Origin: Bos javanicus
Lineage: Eukaryota > Chordata > Mammalia > Artiodactyla > Bovidae
NCBI RefSeq assembly: GCF_032452875.1
Contig: NC_083885.1
Location: forward strand, 33,335,925-33,399,924
Length of the DNA stretch: 64,000 bases
Reading direction: 5' to 3'
The position numbers were made by a program, and so were the translations under genes. The notes under the pieces were generated by a model, which was given only the letters and a program-made list of their open reading frames with translations, did not search any database and was not told the origin of the DNA. This document shows, one piece after another, positions 20,046 through 31,099 of the stretch. The first letter of the stretch is position 1; every line of letters begins with the position of its first letter.

Positions 20046-20550
20046 ACCTAGACAGCATATTAAAAAGCAGAGACATTACTTTGCCAACAAAGATCGTCTA
20101 GTCAAAGCTATGGTTTTTCCAGGAGTCATGTATGGATGTGAGAGTTGAACCATAAAGAAAGCTGAGCACCGAAGAACTGATGCTTTTGAACTGTGGTTTT
20201 GAAGATTCTTGAGAGTCCCTTGGACTGCAACGAGATCCAACCAGTCCGTCCTAAAGGAAATCAGTCCTGACTATTCATTGGAAGGACTGATGCTGAAGCT
20301 GAAATTCCAATACTTTGGCCACCTCATGTGAAGAACTGACTCACTGGAAAAGACCCTGATGCTGGGAAAGATTGAAGGTGGGAGGAGAAGGGGACAACAG
20401 AGGATGAGATGGTTGGATGGCATCATTGACTTGATGGACACAAGTTTGAGTAAGCCTTGGGAGTTGGTGATGGACAGGGAAGCCTGGCATGCTGCAGTTC
20501 ATGGGGTTGCAGAGTCAGACACGACTGAGCAACTGAACTGAACTCAACTG
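20046..20550 (+). mobile_element. BovB LINE, 3' half-kilobase
   Basis: Starts at CCTAGACAGCATATT and runs to GACTGAGCAACTGAACTGAAC. The C-terminal RT frame is broken (a missing TGG codon gives GAGAGTTGAACC, plus indels). Confidence 0.93.
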
Positions 20551-21389
20551 ATATCTGATTTCAAACTGAAATCACCTAGTTTGAACATTAATGATGAAAG
20601 CAAACTCTCTCTAGACACAAGTCTCAGGGAGAGAGAAAAAGGGGGTGCTGCAGGAAGAGGAGCAGAGGGATACCCTGTAGTCTTTTTGCTGTGGCTCCAG
20701 GGAGAGGAGCCAGCGGCTTGTTTCCTCACCCCCTGCACTGCTCACGAGGGGCCCTGGGAAAACAACAACAAAACCAACCTGGAGCTGAGAACATAATCAC
20801 ATGAACTTGAAAACGAGGTAAAGACCAAATTAAAGCAGGAAGACTTAGGCATAAATACAAATGGATGGCTATCACCAAAGCTCTGCGGCAGCAAGTTAAA
20901 AAGAAAGTGAGGGGGATTCTCATGCTACTAAAGTAAAATCTGGAAGAAAAAAAAATGGGGGAGGTAGCAGGGAGGCAGAGTGCGCAGGTCGAGATTCCTC
21001 ACGGGGCTCCCAAAAGAGTCATCTGGTTCTGTGCAAAATGAAGTTTTAGGCTCCAAATCTGAGTTGGTAAGAAACCCAGTCCCTCCTACCCCCATGGTGC
21101 TTCTGTAGGTGCCCATGCAAGGCCAGCAGCCACTGCTGCCTTCACACCTCTAATGCTTCAGAGGAGTCCACAGTCACACTGAGTCTTAAGTGCCATGATG
21201 AAAATAAATATTTTTTTGCTCCATTGAACTTTCATTGCTCCTCCACCTAGATGCTGGCACTGCCTCCTCAGGTATGAACTAGTCTCAAATCTCTTGATTT
21301 TTTTTGCTCCTAGATGTCCACATATCACATGGTAGCTATTGCCTAACTGGTCACGCGTCATTCACCAAAAACTTAAAAAAATTATTCAT
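20551..21389. other. Unassigned sequence
   Basis: No repeat or gene recognised. Short open frames on both strands, none with family motifs. Confidence 0.4.
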
Positions 21390-21637
21390 TCATGCTGAAG
21401 CTGAAGCTCTATACTTTTGCCATGTTATGCAAAGAGCCGACTTGCTGGAAAAACACCCGGATTCTGGGAAAGATCGAGGGCAGGAGGAAAAAGGGACAAG
21501 AGAGGATGAAATGGTTGGATGGCATCAATGATTCCATGAGTTTGAGTAATCTCTGGGAGATAGTGAAGGACAGAGAAGCCTGGTGTGCTGCAGTCCATGA
21601 GGTCACAGACAGACAGGACTGAGCAACTGAACAACAA
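21390..21637 (+). mobile_element. BovB LINE, 3' end fragment
   Basis: CATGCTGAAGCTGAAGC to GACTGAGCAACTGAACAACAACG. About 250 bp and more diverged than the other copies. Confidence 0.9.
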
Positions 21638-21639
21638 CG

Positions 21640-21780
21640 TTAGGCATTTACTGAGCACCTGCTGGGCACCCAGCTCTGTTCTAGGTGCTCGTACCCTGTG
21701 ATGGAACAAGAGCATACATAATCTGCTACTCAGGCAGAGCTTGGGGAGACAGCCATTAAAAATATAAGTAAGTAATGCTA
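21640..21780 (-). mobile_element. L2-like 3' fragment
   Basis: TTTACTGAGCACCTGCTGGGCACCCAGCTCTGTTCTAGGTGC is the antisense of the L2-type CACATAGTAGGTGCTCAATAAA terminus. Confidence 0.45.
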
Positions 21781-22104
21781 GGAAGTGTTTTGAAAGGAAA
21801 CTAACAGGACCTGAAATTGGGAAAATAACAGAGGTGTTAGCATACATGAATCTAAAAAACCTGAAAACCAAGGACAAAGAATCCCCCAAAGACCCTGAGT
21901 CACGGAAGGGCTTGGCGTCTTCATGAAGCCACAGATCAAAGTGAGAAGGTGATGAGAAAGGGGAGGAGTAATGTGAGACCGAGTTGGAAAGGCAGGATGG
22001 GCTTCATGACCTGGTACCTTGTGGCCGTGGATGGTGCGTTGCAGTTTCACATGGGAGGTGATGGAAAGCCGAGGAAGGATTGAAGCAGGAGAGTGATCCC
22101 CGTT
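21781..22104. other. Unassigned sequence
   Basis: No repeat recognised. Confidence 0.35.
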
Positions 22105-22415
22105 GGATCCCTGGTGTATGGCTACAGTACCACATTTTTCATCCTTTCATCAGTTGATAGATATTTGGGTTGTTTCTATCTTTTGTTTATTGTGAATAGT
22201 ACTGTTATGAACAGTCACAGACAAGTTTTTGTTTGAACACCTATTTTCAGTTCTTTGGAATATATATACCTAGGAGTGGAATTGCTGGATTGTATATTAA
22301 TTAAACATTAAGCTTCTCAAGGGACTGCCAAAATCTCCCCCAGTAGCTGCATTGTTCTGCCTTCCCACATCTATGTATGAGAATTCTAATCTCTCCACAT
22401 CCTCTACATGCTATA
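22105..22415 (-). mobile_element. Old L1, inverted 5' part
   Basis: Antisense L1: TTCATCCTTTCATCAGTTGATAGATATTTGGGTTGTTTC, GGAGTGGAATTGCTGG. Immediately followed by an L1 3' end in the opposite orientation. Confidence 0.7.
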
Positions 22416-22439
22416 GCAAGGATGAAGCTTGAATATAGT

Positions 22440-22770
22440 ATGCTAATGAAAAACTCAGGCACAAAAGTCCTTTAATCATATGGCTATGTTTATATGAAAT
22501 CTCCAGGACAGGTAAAAATCCATACAGACAGAAGGCAGACTGGTGGTCGTCAATGGTTGAGGAGTAGGGGAAATGGGGAAGGACTTCTTGACAGGTGCAA
22601 GGTTTCCTTTGGGCGTGATGAATTAGAGCTCTCAACCTAAACTCTGGAACTAGGTAGCGGTGATGGTTCTACACTCATGTGAATGCATCAATATTTAATG
22701 CACCTGATGGCTAAAATGGTCAGTTTTATATTGTCTGTCTTCTATTGCAATAAAAAAGAATGCCTAACAA
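22440..22770 (+). mobile_element. Old L1 3' end
   Basis: Sense 3' UTR: TCAATGGTTGAGGAGTAGGGG, GGTAGCGGTGATGGTTCTACACTCATGTGAATGC, ending TTGCAATAAAAAAGAA. Together with 22105-22415 it resembles a 5'-inverted insertion. Confidence 0.7.
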
Positions 22771-22779
22771 TTGATGGAG

Positions 22780-23820
22780 AATTATTAATAGTTAAGAAGG
22801 AGACTGAAGAAGGAGATGACATCTTCAGTAGAAGGAGACTCTGAGAGGAAGGAACCAGAGATGTCATTCAAAGAGGAATGGAATTCCGTTCAGTGGATGC
22901 CTTGTCGGTCCTTCACGCTACCTCTTTTGCCTTTTCCCATCAATATCCTTGTACCCACTGATTCATCTCTAGGCCTCTCCTCCTGCTGAGTCCTCTTTGG
23001 TACCAGAGGTATCCGTGTCTTATTACATTTGTTAAATAAATAAATGAGTAGCATCAGGTGGCTTAAGGCTGTGTGTGTGGACCTGCTGAGTGGCTATCAT
23101 TACACCATCTTCCCCATTCTCCTACCTCAGCCAACCAAGGATTGTCAGCCACATGGAAGGAAAAAGGCCCTGAAATCAATACAATATTTATCAGGAAGGT
23201 GCTGAAGCGTGGCCAGCCAAGAAACAATCTGCTGACTCGGAAGCATGGGGAGGGCTTCTCCGGCCAGGCTACTGCCTGCCGGAGCCTGGTGGAAGCCCCA
23301 GAAAGACAAATTGCAGTCATCAATCCCAGGGAAGGGAGACTTGAGTCTACTTCCTGTATCCGCAGGAGGGAGAAAGAGTTACAATCCCAGAGCTCTGTTG
23401 CTGAGAAGGTAATGAGGATCCTTCCACGCTGGATGACAGTCGACTTGAAAGCAAGTTGGAAATCGCACTGTTTCCTATTAACAGCTTGACGTTATGTGCT
23501 GTGGGGTCAACACGGGCCAGGCCTGTTGGTGTGGCTTTGCGGAGAAGGTGCTCTGATCCCATTAATGTGGGCTCTGCTTCCTCTGACCCTCACACGGATA
23601 AGCACCGCTGCCATCCACTTGCACAAAGATCCAGTACAAGAAGGAGGGCTCAGAACCATGATAAATAAACACAGCAGACTTAGGCAAGCAGCATTCTTTG
23701 TATTCTCATCTCCAATAATACTATCCTGCAAGTCAGTTACTATGGAGCCCAGTGCTGGGCATCGTTACCTGTCATTACTAAAAAGAAAAGCTTTCTTTGT
23801 TTCTTTAAAACAAAACAAAA
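22780..23820. other. Non-repetitive stretch
   Basis: About 1 kb without recognised repeats. The 138-codon + frame at 23073-23489 has no start context or family motif and overlaps equally open - frames, so it is not called as a gene. Confidence 0.4.
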
Positions 23821-24235
23821 CATTTATTTATTTTTAATTGGAAGACAATTGCTTTACGATAGTGTGTTAATTTCTGCCAAATGTAAACGTGAATCAGCCA
23901 TAGGTATACATGTATCCCCTCCCTCTTGAACCTCCGTCCCACCTCCCACATCATCCCACACCTCTAGGTTATCACAGAACCCCAATTTGAGCTCCCTGCA
24001 CCATACAGCAAATACCTACCTGGCTATCTATTTTAAATATGGTAGGTATATGTCTCTCCCTCCATTAGTCCCACCCTCTTCTTTGCCCCCGTGTCCACAA
24101 GCCTGTTCTCCATGTCTGCGTCTCCATTGCTGCCCTGCAAATAGGTCATCAGTACCATCTTTCTAAATTTCATATGTATGCATTAATATGTGATATTTGT
24201 TTTTCACTTTCTGACTTACTTCACTTTGTATAATA
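23821..24235 (-). mobile_element. Artiodactyl L1 3' region, piece 1
   Basis: Antisense 3' UTR: TTTTTAATTGGAAGACAATTGCTTTACG, CCTCTAGGTTATCACAGAACCCC, CTGCCCTGCAAATAGGTCATC. Broken at 24235 by a Bov-tA. Confidence 0.9.
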
Positions 24236-24576
24236 GGCTCTGTGCTGTGCTGTGCTTAGTCACTCAGTTGTGTCTGACTCTTTGTGATCTCATGGACTTT
24301 AGCCCGCCAGGCTCCTCTGTCCATGGGGATTCTCCAGGCAAGAATACTGGAGTGGGTTGCCATGCCCTCCTCCAGGGAGTCTGCCCAGCCCAGGGACTGA
24401 ACCCAGGTCTCCAGCACTGCAGGTAGATCTTTACTGTCTGAGCCACCAGGAAAGTCCAAGAATACCGTAATGAGCAGCCTGTCCCTTCTCTAGGGGATCT
24501 CCCGATCCAGTAATCAAACTGGGGTCTCCTGCATTGCAGGCAGATTCTTTACCAGCTGAGCTAACAGGAAAGTCCC
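24236..24576 (-). mobile_element. Bov-tA SINE with duplicated head
   Basis: A complete antisense Bov-tA (tail to GAGCCACCAGGAAAGTCC at about 24457) is followed directly by a second partial head unit (GGGGATCTCCCGATCCAG...TTTACCAGCTGAGCTAACAGGAAAGTCCC). The whole is flanked by ATAATA (24230-24235 and 24577-24582). Confidence 0.88.
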
Positions 24577-24822
24577 ATAATACATTCTAGGCTCATCCAT
24601 CTCAATAGAACTGACTCAAATGCCTTCATCTTTATGGTCGGGTAATATTCCATTGTATATATGTACCGCAGTTTCTTTATCCATTCATCTGTCAAGGACA
24701 TATAGGTTGCTTCCATATCCTAGCTATTGTAAATAGTGCTGCAATGAACATTGGGGTATATGTGCCTTTTTTCATTATGGTTTTCTCAGGATATATGCCC
24801 AGTAGTGGGACTGTTAGGTCAT
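24577..24822 (-). mobile_element. Artiodactyl L1, piece 2
   Basis: GGTAATATTCCATTGTATATATGTACCGCAG, GCTGCAATGAACATTGGGG, ATATGCCCAGTAGTGGGAC in antisense L1 order. Confidence 0.9.
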
Positions 24823-25089
24823 CAGTTCAGTTCAATCACTCAGTCGTGTCCAACTCTTTGCGACCCCATGGACTGCAGTATGCCAGGCTTCCTCCTGCCT
24901 TCAATCTTTCCCAGCATCAGGGTCTTTTCCAAGGAGTCAGTTCTTTGAATCATGTGGCCAAAATATTGGACTTTCAACTTCAGCATCAGTCCTTCCAATG
25001 AATATTCAGGACCGATTTACTTTAGGATAGACTGGTTGGATCTCCTTGTAGTCCCAGGGACTCTCAAGAGTCTTCTCCAACACCACAGG
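24823..25089 (-). mobile_element. BovB LINE, short and internally deleted
   Basis: Antisense BovB 3' end; the block between GCCAGGC and CCTCCTGCCTTCAATC is missing compared with neighbouring copies (about 90 bp). TSD AGGTCAT (24816-24822 and 25091-25097). Confidence 0.93.
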
Positions 25090-25090
25090 T

Positions 25091-25200
25091 AGGTCATATG
25101 GTAGTTTTATTCCTAGATTTTTAAGGACTCTCAATACTGTCTTCCACAGTGGCTATATCAGTTTAAATTCTCACCAACCCAGTGCAAGAGAGTTCCCTAA
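25091..25200 (-). mobile_element. Artiodactyl L1, piece 3
   Basis: AGGTCATATGGTAGTTTTATTCC, ACTGTCTTCCACAGTGGCTATATC continues the same L1 into ORF2 3' sequence. Confidence 0.85.
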
Positions 25201-26129
25201 GAAAAGCATTTTATAGACATCCCTCAGTAGGAAGCAAAGTAGCAAGGAGAAAAAGACCGTATTCTCTGAAGCCACACAAACCCAAGTTTAGCCTTTCCTC
25301 CAAGACTTCCTAATTGAGTGACCTTAGGAAAGTGACTTGGAGAGTGAGGCCCTCAGCCTTCCTGTCTGGAAAGTGGACATAACAATATTTATGTCATAAA
25401 GCCACTGGGGAGTATATGGTATATGTGTGTTAAGAACTAAGGTATGGCCTGGGTGTTTGGGAAGTTCTGCAATAACACAGTACCTGCAGACAGCGAATGT
25501 TCAATATTTTTCAACTCTTATTCTTACTGGAATCACTGTCTTATGCAAAGCAGAGAATTCCATTGCTGTACTGATCTCCCCCAGGAGGAGGGGAGCAAAT
25601 GCTAACGACTGTCAACAGCTAACTTACTTTTTCTTAACCTTTTTCTCATCAGGACCCACTTCCAGTACTGATCTGGAGTCCTGGCTTGAATCGAAGCTGT
25701 ATTTATCCCAGTTGTAGCAGGGAGAGTACTCCAAAGCCCTGGAGAATGTATACCACCCAGAGGAGACAGAAATGAGGTCCACCCATGGGTGCTTGTGGGA
25801 GGAGAAAGGAAGGGGGTTTGGAGAGAATCTGGGTGCCTCCAGCATGGGTCCCTTGAGTGTCTGATTCACTGTGCAGGTTAAGGGTGCCTTCCCAGGAGAC
25901 GCTTTCAAAGGACATGCCTAGTGAGGTGTCCTCCCTGCATTTGAGACTCCTTGCTCTAGAAAGCACTGATTATTTCAGTGACAGTGATGACTTGTGACTT
26001 TGTTCTGGATGGCAGAGGTGGGCTGGAGGGAGGTTGGGAGCCATGTCACTAAGGCCAGGAATTTAAAGAAAGCTTTTATGGCAAGGAAAACCTAAAGGCT
26101 GAGACAAGAAAAGAATATTCATACCTATC
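25201..26129. other. Unassigned sequence
   Basis: Includes a MIR-like TTCCTAATTGAGTGACCTTAGGAAAGTGAC near 25310. No gene recognised. Confidence 0.4.
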
Positions 26130-26136
26130 TGATTCA

Positions 26137-27009
26137 TTTAACTTATATGCAGAGTACATCATGAGAAACGCTGGACTGGAAGAAACACAAGCTGGAATCA
26201 AGATTGCCGGGAGAAATATCAATAACCTCAGATATGCAGATGACACCACCCTTATGGCAGAAAGTGAAGAGGAACTCAAAAGCCTCTTGATGAAAGTGAA
26301 AGTGAAGAGTGAAAAAGTTGGCTTAAAGTTCAACATTCAGAAAACGAAGATCATGGCATCCAGTCCCATCACTTCATGGGAAATAGATGGGGAAACAGTG
26401 GAAACAGTGTCAGACTTTATTTTTCTGGGCTCCAAAATCACTGCAGATGGTGACTGCAGCCATGAAATTAAAAGACGCTTACTCCTTGGAAGGAAAGTTA
26501 TGACCAACCTAGATAGCATATTCAAAAGCAGAGACATTACTTTGCCAACAAAGGTTAGTCAAGGCTATGGTTTTTCCTGTGGTCATGTATGGATGTGAGA
26601 GTTGGACTGTGAAGAAGGCTGAGCACGGAAGAATTGATGCTTTGAACTGTGGTGTTGGAGAAGACTCTTGAGAGTCCCTTGGACTGCAAGGAGATCCAAC
26701 CAGTCCATTCTGAAGGAGATCAGCCCTGGGATTTCTTTGGAAGGAATGATGGTAAAGCTGAAACTCCAGTACTTTGGCCACCTCATGCGAAGAGTTGACT
26801 CATTGGAAAAGACTCTGATGCTGGGAGGGATCGGGGGCAGGAGGAGAAGGGGACGACAGAGGATGAGATGGCTGGATGGCATCATTGACTCGATGGACAT
26901 GAGTCTCAGTGAACTCCGGGAGTTGGTGATGGACAGGGAGGCCTGGCGTGCTGCGATTCATGGGGTCGCAAAGAGTCAGACACGACTGAGTGACTGATCT
27001 GATCTGATT
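26137..27009 (+). mobile_element. BovB LINE, 5'-truncated
   Basis: Starts at TTTAACTTATATGCAGAG and ends with CTGATCTGATCTGAT. TSD TGATTCA at 26130-26136 and 27010-27016. High similarity to the copies at 4056 and 46301. Confidence 0.95.
26161..26598 (+). pseudogene. BovB reverse-transcriptase remnant
   Basis: 145 codons containing the catalytic RYADDTTLM box and the KIMASSPITSWEIDGE region. The frame breaks after PTKV because ACAAAGGTTAGTCAAGG lacks 4 bases found in other copies (GTTCGTCTAGTCAAGG). The rest continues in another frame at 26668-26997. Dead. Confidence 0.9.
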
Positions 27010-27019
27010 TGATTCACAA

Positions 27020-27192
27020 TGGATTCAAACTGGAAATGTCTAAATGTCCATCAACAGTACAATGATGAATGTGCTACATATGATTTCACTTATGTAAAGT
27101 TCAAAATTCAGCCAAACAAGTTGATGGGTATACATATGAGAATATTAGTTACCGTGTGAGGGGAGTGACTGGGACAAGGTAGAAAAGGGGTC
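27020..27192 (+). mobile_element. Old L1 3' UTR, outermost layer, left piece
   Basis: AAATGTCTAAATGTCCATCAACAGTACAATGATGAATG and GGGGTCCTGGAATGTTC. The copy resumes after 27837. Confidence 0.65.
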
Positions 27193-27211
27193 CTGGAATG
27201 TTCTATTTCTT

Positions 27212-27837
27212 TCTTTTTTTTTTCGTTGAAGTATATTTGACTTACAATGGTGTGTTAGTTTCAGGTGTATAGCAAAATGATAACTTTTTTCAGATGTTTT
27301 TCAAATTATATCCCTTATAGTTTATTACACAATACTGAGTTTATATCCCTGTGCTATACAGGAGGTCTGTATTGGTTATCTATTTTATATGAAGTTGTAT
27401 GCTGCGCTCAGCTGTTCAGTCGTATCCGACTCTGCAACCCCATGCACTGTAACCCGCCAGGCTCCTCTGTTTGTGGGGCTTTTCTAGGCAAAAATACTGG
27501 GGTGGTTTGGAAGATCTCCTCCAGGGGATCTTCCCAACCCAGGGACTGAACCTAGGTCTCCGGCATTGCAGGGGGATTCTTTACCATCTGAGCCACCAGG
27601 GAACACGATATGAAGTTGTGTGTATTAATCCTGTATTCCTAATTTATTCCTCTCTCTTTCCCCTTTGGTAGCTGTAGGTTTGTTTTCTATGTCTGTGAGT
27701 CTGTTTCTGTTTTGTATATAAGTTCATGTGCATCATGTTTTTTAGATTCCTCGTATAAGCAATATCATATGATATTTGTCTTTCTGTGGCTTATTTCACT
27801 TAGTTTGATAATCTCTAGGTCCTTCCGTGTTGTAGTG
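27212..27837 (-). mobile_element. Younger L1 3' end inserted in the old L1
   Basis: Antisense: a T run with CGTTGAAGTATATTTGACTTAC, then GGTGTGTTAGTTTCAGGTGTATAGC, TATATCCCTGTGCTATACAGGAGG, to CTTATTTCACTTAGTTTGATAATC. Perfect 19-bp TSD CTGGAATGTTCTATTTCTT at 27193-27211 and 27838-27856. Itself split by a Bov-tA. Confidence 0.95.
27399..27607 (-). mobile_element. Bov-tA SINE, innermost layer
   Basis: Antisense Bov-tA with perfect 12-bp TSD ATATGAAGTTGT (27387-27398 and 27608-27619) inside the L1 at 27212-27837. Confidence 0.96.
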
Positions 27838-27856
27838 CTGGAATGTTCTATTTCTT

Positions 27857-27965
27857 GATCCAAGTGGTGGATACACAGGTGTTTTCATTTTACAAAACTC
27901 CTTTGGGCTCTAAATTTATGATCCATGCACTTTTCTGTATATATGTTATTCTTTCCCCCAAAATA
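27857..27965 (+). mobile_element. Old L1 3' UTR, right piece
   Basis: GATCCAAGTGGTGGATACACAGGTG, CACTTTTCTGTATATATGTTATTC: the normal continuation of the outer L1. Confidence 0.65.
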
Positions 27966-28507
27966 GTTTACTTAAGTCTAAAGCACTGACTTCCCATGTC
28001 TCTGTGAGGCGTTGAGCGGATTCAGAGTGTGTGGCTTCAGCAGACGTGGACCATTGTGCCCTGGCACCAGAACCCTCAGAACCCCCCACCCCAGGGGGTC
28101 TTCACTGGGCGGCAGCAGGGGTACAAGTTCCTCCCAGGCCACAGAAGCCCAGACACTGGGAGACTGTATGTGAGGCCATGAACCACTCATTGGAGCCCAC
28201 GTGTGTGAGCATCTCTCATCTAAAGATCCTCAGGAAAATTTTAGGGAGAGTTTGGGACACCCTGGCCCTACTACAAAATGCGGTTAGTGCACTTAGAAAA
28301 TTAAACCATATTTTAAAAGTTGCCGTAATCCCGCTTCCCCCCTCAAGCTGGTGACAACAAAGAAACATATTTTGACATGTTTTATGATGACTTTATCCCA
28401 AAACACTTGTAAGAAATTGTGGACAAGAAGTGATTAAGGAATATTCATACTCCTCTCCTCATGCCAAGTTGAAGCCATTGAGAAACAATAAAATGATCTC
28501 CTCAAAG
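27966..28507. other. Unassigned sequence
   Basis: No repeat recognised. The 107-codon + frame at 28031-28354 has no family motif. Confidence 0.4.
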
Positions 28508-28571
28508 GCTGCTCCGTCCATGGGATTTTCCAGGCGAGAGTACTGGAGCGGGGTGCCATTGCCTTCTCCGG
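28508..28571 (-). mobile_element. Bov-A fragment
   Basis: CTCCGTCCATGGGATTTTCCAGGCGAGAGTACTGGAGCGGGG, then TGCCATTGCCTTCTCCGG: about 64 bp of a Bov-A unit. The body and tail are missing. Confidence 0.85.
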
Positions 28572-28779
28572 TAATACAGTTAAAGAATCTAAATTTCTGT
28601 TCTGTGGATACACTTCCACTTTTGCTTCCAGAAGCAAATTATTTAAATTAAAATGCCCTTCCCTGCCAAAACAATATTAATATAATATTAATGACTATTA
28701 AACTGAATGAGAAATTGCTCGCTCATGACACCTCTGTGCTAGTTAGTGAAGCTGTTGTCTTTAAGCATCCATTAATGGA

Positions 28780-29030
28780 CGTATGTTGAATTTTGTAATC
28801 ACTCCTACTCCACTGATGCTGGATTTTTTCTAACTTTTAATGCTATAAATATCATTACAGTGAGATGTTTGAACATAGTCTTTTTTTTTCCCCTCTCTTT
28901 TTGGAATATCTCCAGTAAGTTAGTGGAATTAATTTCTATAAATAGAATAACTAGGTATACAGATTTGGACATGTTTAAGCCCTGTGAAAAATGCTTCCCA
29001 AGTTCTTCCTTTTAAAAATTAGAAATTTCA
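28780..29030 (-). mobile_element. Old L1 3' fragment
   Basis: Resembles the antisense L1 region around ATCATTACAGTGAGATG and GGAATATCTCCAGTAAGTTAGTGGAATTAAT. Confidence 0.4.
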
Positions 29031-29086
29031 CTTCCAGAGATTATTTTTAGCTTGTTGTTCTTTTCTTTTCTTTTATTCATTCCTCT

Positions 29087-29090
29087 ATGT

Positions 29091-29126
<36 letters not shown>
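29087..29126. repeat. (TG)n microsatellite
   Basis: Nearly uninterrupted TG dinucleotides with one GAG interruption near the left end. Confidence 0.95.
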
Positions 29127-29127
<1 letters not shown>

Positions 29128-30327
29128 GCAAGGTTATTTGGGGAAAGGTCAGGAAAGCTTTGTCCCTCATGCCTAGCTCTGGCCTATGCGAGCACTTTGG
29201 ATTCAGAGAGAGAGGCAGTTCTATGGAAGGTGAACTTTATGGTTTTGAGCTTAGCCAGGCTCTTGAAATAGGGGCAGCCATATGCAACACCCTCTCACTA
29301 TTTCTAAACCAGCTAAAATCAGACTTCATATTCAAATCGTATCTGGCTGAATTACTTCCAATCTAAAATGGCTTTGAAATTTTTCATATTAATGGATTTG
29401 AATATAAAAAGTAATAAGAGAAATCTATAGACCTATATAATTTTAAAGTTTTATGTGTGTGAACCTGGAAATATTAAAAACGTAGCTCATGCTGATGAAT
29501 AATACTCGCAGTCTAAGAAGATCTATGATGTGGCCTGGGTGTGGAGAAAGACTTGTCCAATAGCACAACGATTTTCTTGAAGGGCACAAGAAAGAGTTTA
29601 AGGCAGGGAAATTTTGCAACAGACAAAGAAAGGAAGAAGGGATGTTGCCATCTCATTTTCTGTATTTGCCTCCAGTGGGGACTTCAAAAACCTGCACTCT
29701 TCTTCCCACAGGTGTCATATTGTACTCTCTAAATCCTCAATTTTAATGTTTGTTTTTTTTTCTCAAAATATTTTCAAATTTTTATTAAAATGACAGACAG
29801 TGTAGAAATTTTAAAAGGAGAATAATTGGGTAAGAAGGAAACAGATATAGCATAATAAGGGTTAAAGTGTTTCTGTGAGTCACCAAATGCTGGCGCTATG
29901 AGCTCCCTGGCATCCAAGATAAAGAAGGAAACGCGATGCTTTTCCTGTGACGTGAGAAATCCTCCTGACTCTGTAACTGAGTCAAAGAGAACCTTGATTT
30001 CTGAGTGAAACTTCTTTTCTGGGCCATTTTGAAAGGGCCATGGAATAATATGAAGGTCAACATTATCTGCCAAAATTTTACTGCAAACGCCAAAGTTGAA
30101 TTCATTCTTTCAGCTTTTAGCACAACCTTCAATTAAAGTTAGAGGAGTTGGCTGCCATCCAGTTCAGCGATGGCAATTGTGTGAGGACTAGGATGATATA
30201 TTTCAGGTTTGTAAGAAGAGGACCTCGAAGACCTCTCTCCTGTTCAAGTTTCCAGGGAATGCCCTTTGAGCTCAGGGTCTATGCAGACAAAGGTTGGGCA
30301 TGGAAAGTCAAGGTCAGCATGGCATTA
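29127..30327. other. Non-repetitive stretch
   Basis: No repeat recognised. A 99-codon open frame on the - strand (29774-30073) ends close to an AATAAA and an A-rich tract. It has no recognised homologue and no ATG at the start of the frame. Confidence 0.4.
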
Positions 30328-30368
30328 AAAAAATCAGTGTTTCACAAAACCGATTCAACATCAGAATC

Positions 30369-30388
30369 GTGTGTGTGTGTGTGTGTGT
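30369..30388. repeat. (GT)n microsatellite
   Basis: Ten GT units immediately left of the MER1 target-site duplication. Confidence 0.9.
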
Positions 30389-30396
30389 TTTAATAC

Positions 30397-30842
30397 CAGG
30401 GTCCCCAACACACAGGCCATGAAGCAGTAGTGGTCTGTGGCCTGTTAGAAACCAGGCCACACAGCAGGCAGTGAGCAACAGGAGAGCAAATGAAACTTCA
30501 TCCATATTTACAACTGCTCCCCGTCACTGGCATTACTGCCCGAGCTCCACCTCCTGTCAGATCAGCCGTGGCGTTAGATTCTCATAGGAGAGTGAACCCT
30601 ATGATGAGCTGCACATGCGAGGGATCTAGGTTGCACACTCCTTATGAGAATCTAGTGGCTGCTGATAGGTGCAGCTGAGATGGTAAGCCTAGCGCTATGG
30701 AGTAGCTGCAAATACAGGTAATCCTTAGCACAATCAATGTAATGTATTTGAATCATCGTGAATCTATCACCCCACCTGGGTCTGTGGCAAAATTGTCTTC
30801 TGCAAAACCAGTCCCTGGTGTCAAAAAGGTTGGGATCCACCA
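30397..30842 (-). mobile_element. MER1-type hAT DNA transposon
   Basis: Ends CAGGGTCCCCAAC and GTTGGGATCCACCA are terminal inverted repeats with some decay. Internal blocks GGCCTGTTAGAAACCAGGCC, CTCCTGTCAGATCAGCCGTGGC and TTGTCTTCTGCAAAACCAG match the family. Perfect 8-bp TSD TTTAATAC at 30389-30396 and 30843-30850, the length expected for hAT. Non-autonomous: no transposase frame. Confidence 0.93.
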
Positions 30843-31099
30843 TTTAATACACTGAAACAGAAACACTGGGGGGATAGTGCTCAGGAATGTGTATGTGTTT
30901 TAAATGTCACTCTCCAAATGAATCACCAGCAGATAGTTTGGGCCAGCATCTGGAAACAGGTGGTCCAGGTGGCACCTCCTGAAGCCCTTCTCTCTCTTCC
31001 AGCCTTTGGCAGGAGCGAGGGGGCAAAGGAGAAGAGACTGGGGTCCCTGAGGAACATCTGCCACGTAGATGTGGAAGATGAGGATGAAATCTTCATCTT

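Larger units (their letters stand above)
30328..30935 (+). mobile_element. MER5-like hAT relic, host of the MER1 insertion
   Basis: Flanks of the MER1 copy read as one degraded hAT element: CAGTGTTTCACAAAACCGATTCAACATC before and ACTGAAACAGAAACACTGGGGGG, CAGGAATGTGTATGTGTTTTAAATG after. Divergent, so moderate confidence. Confidence 0.4.
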
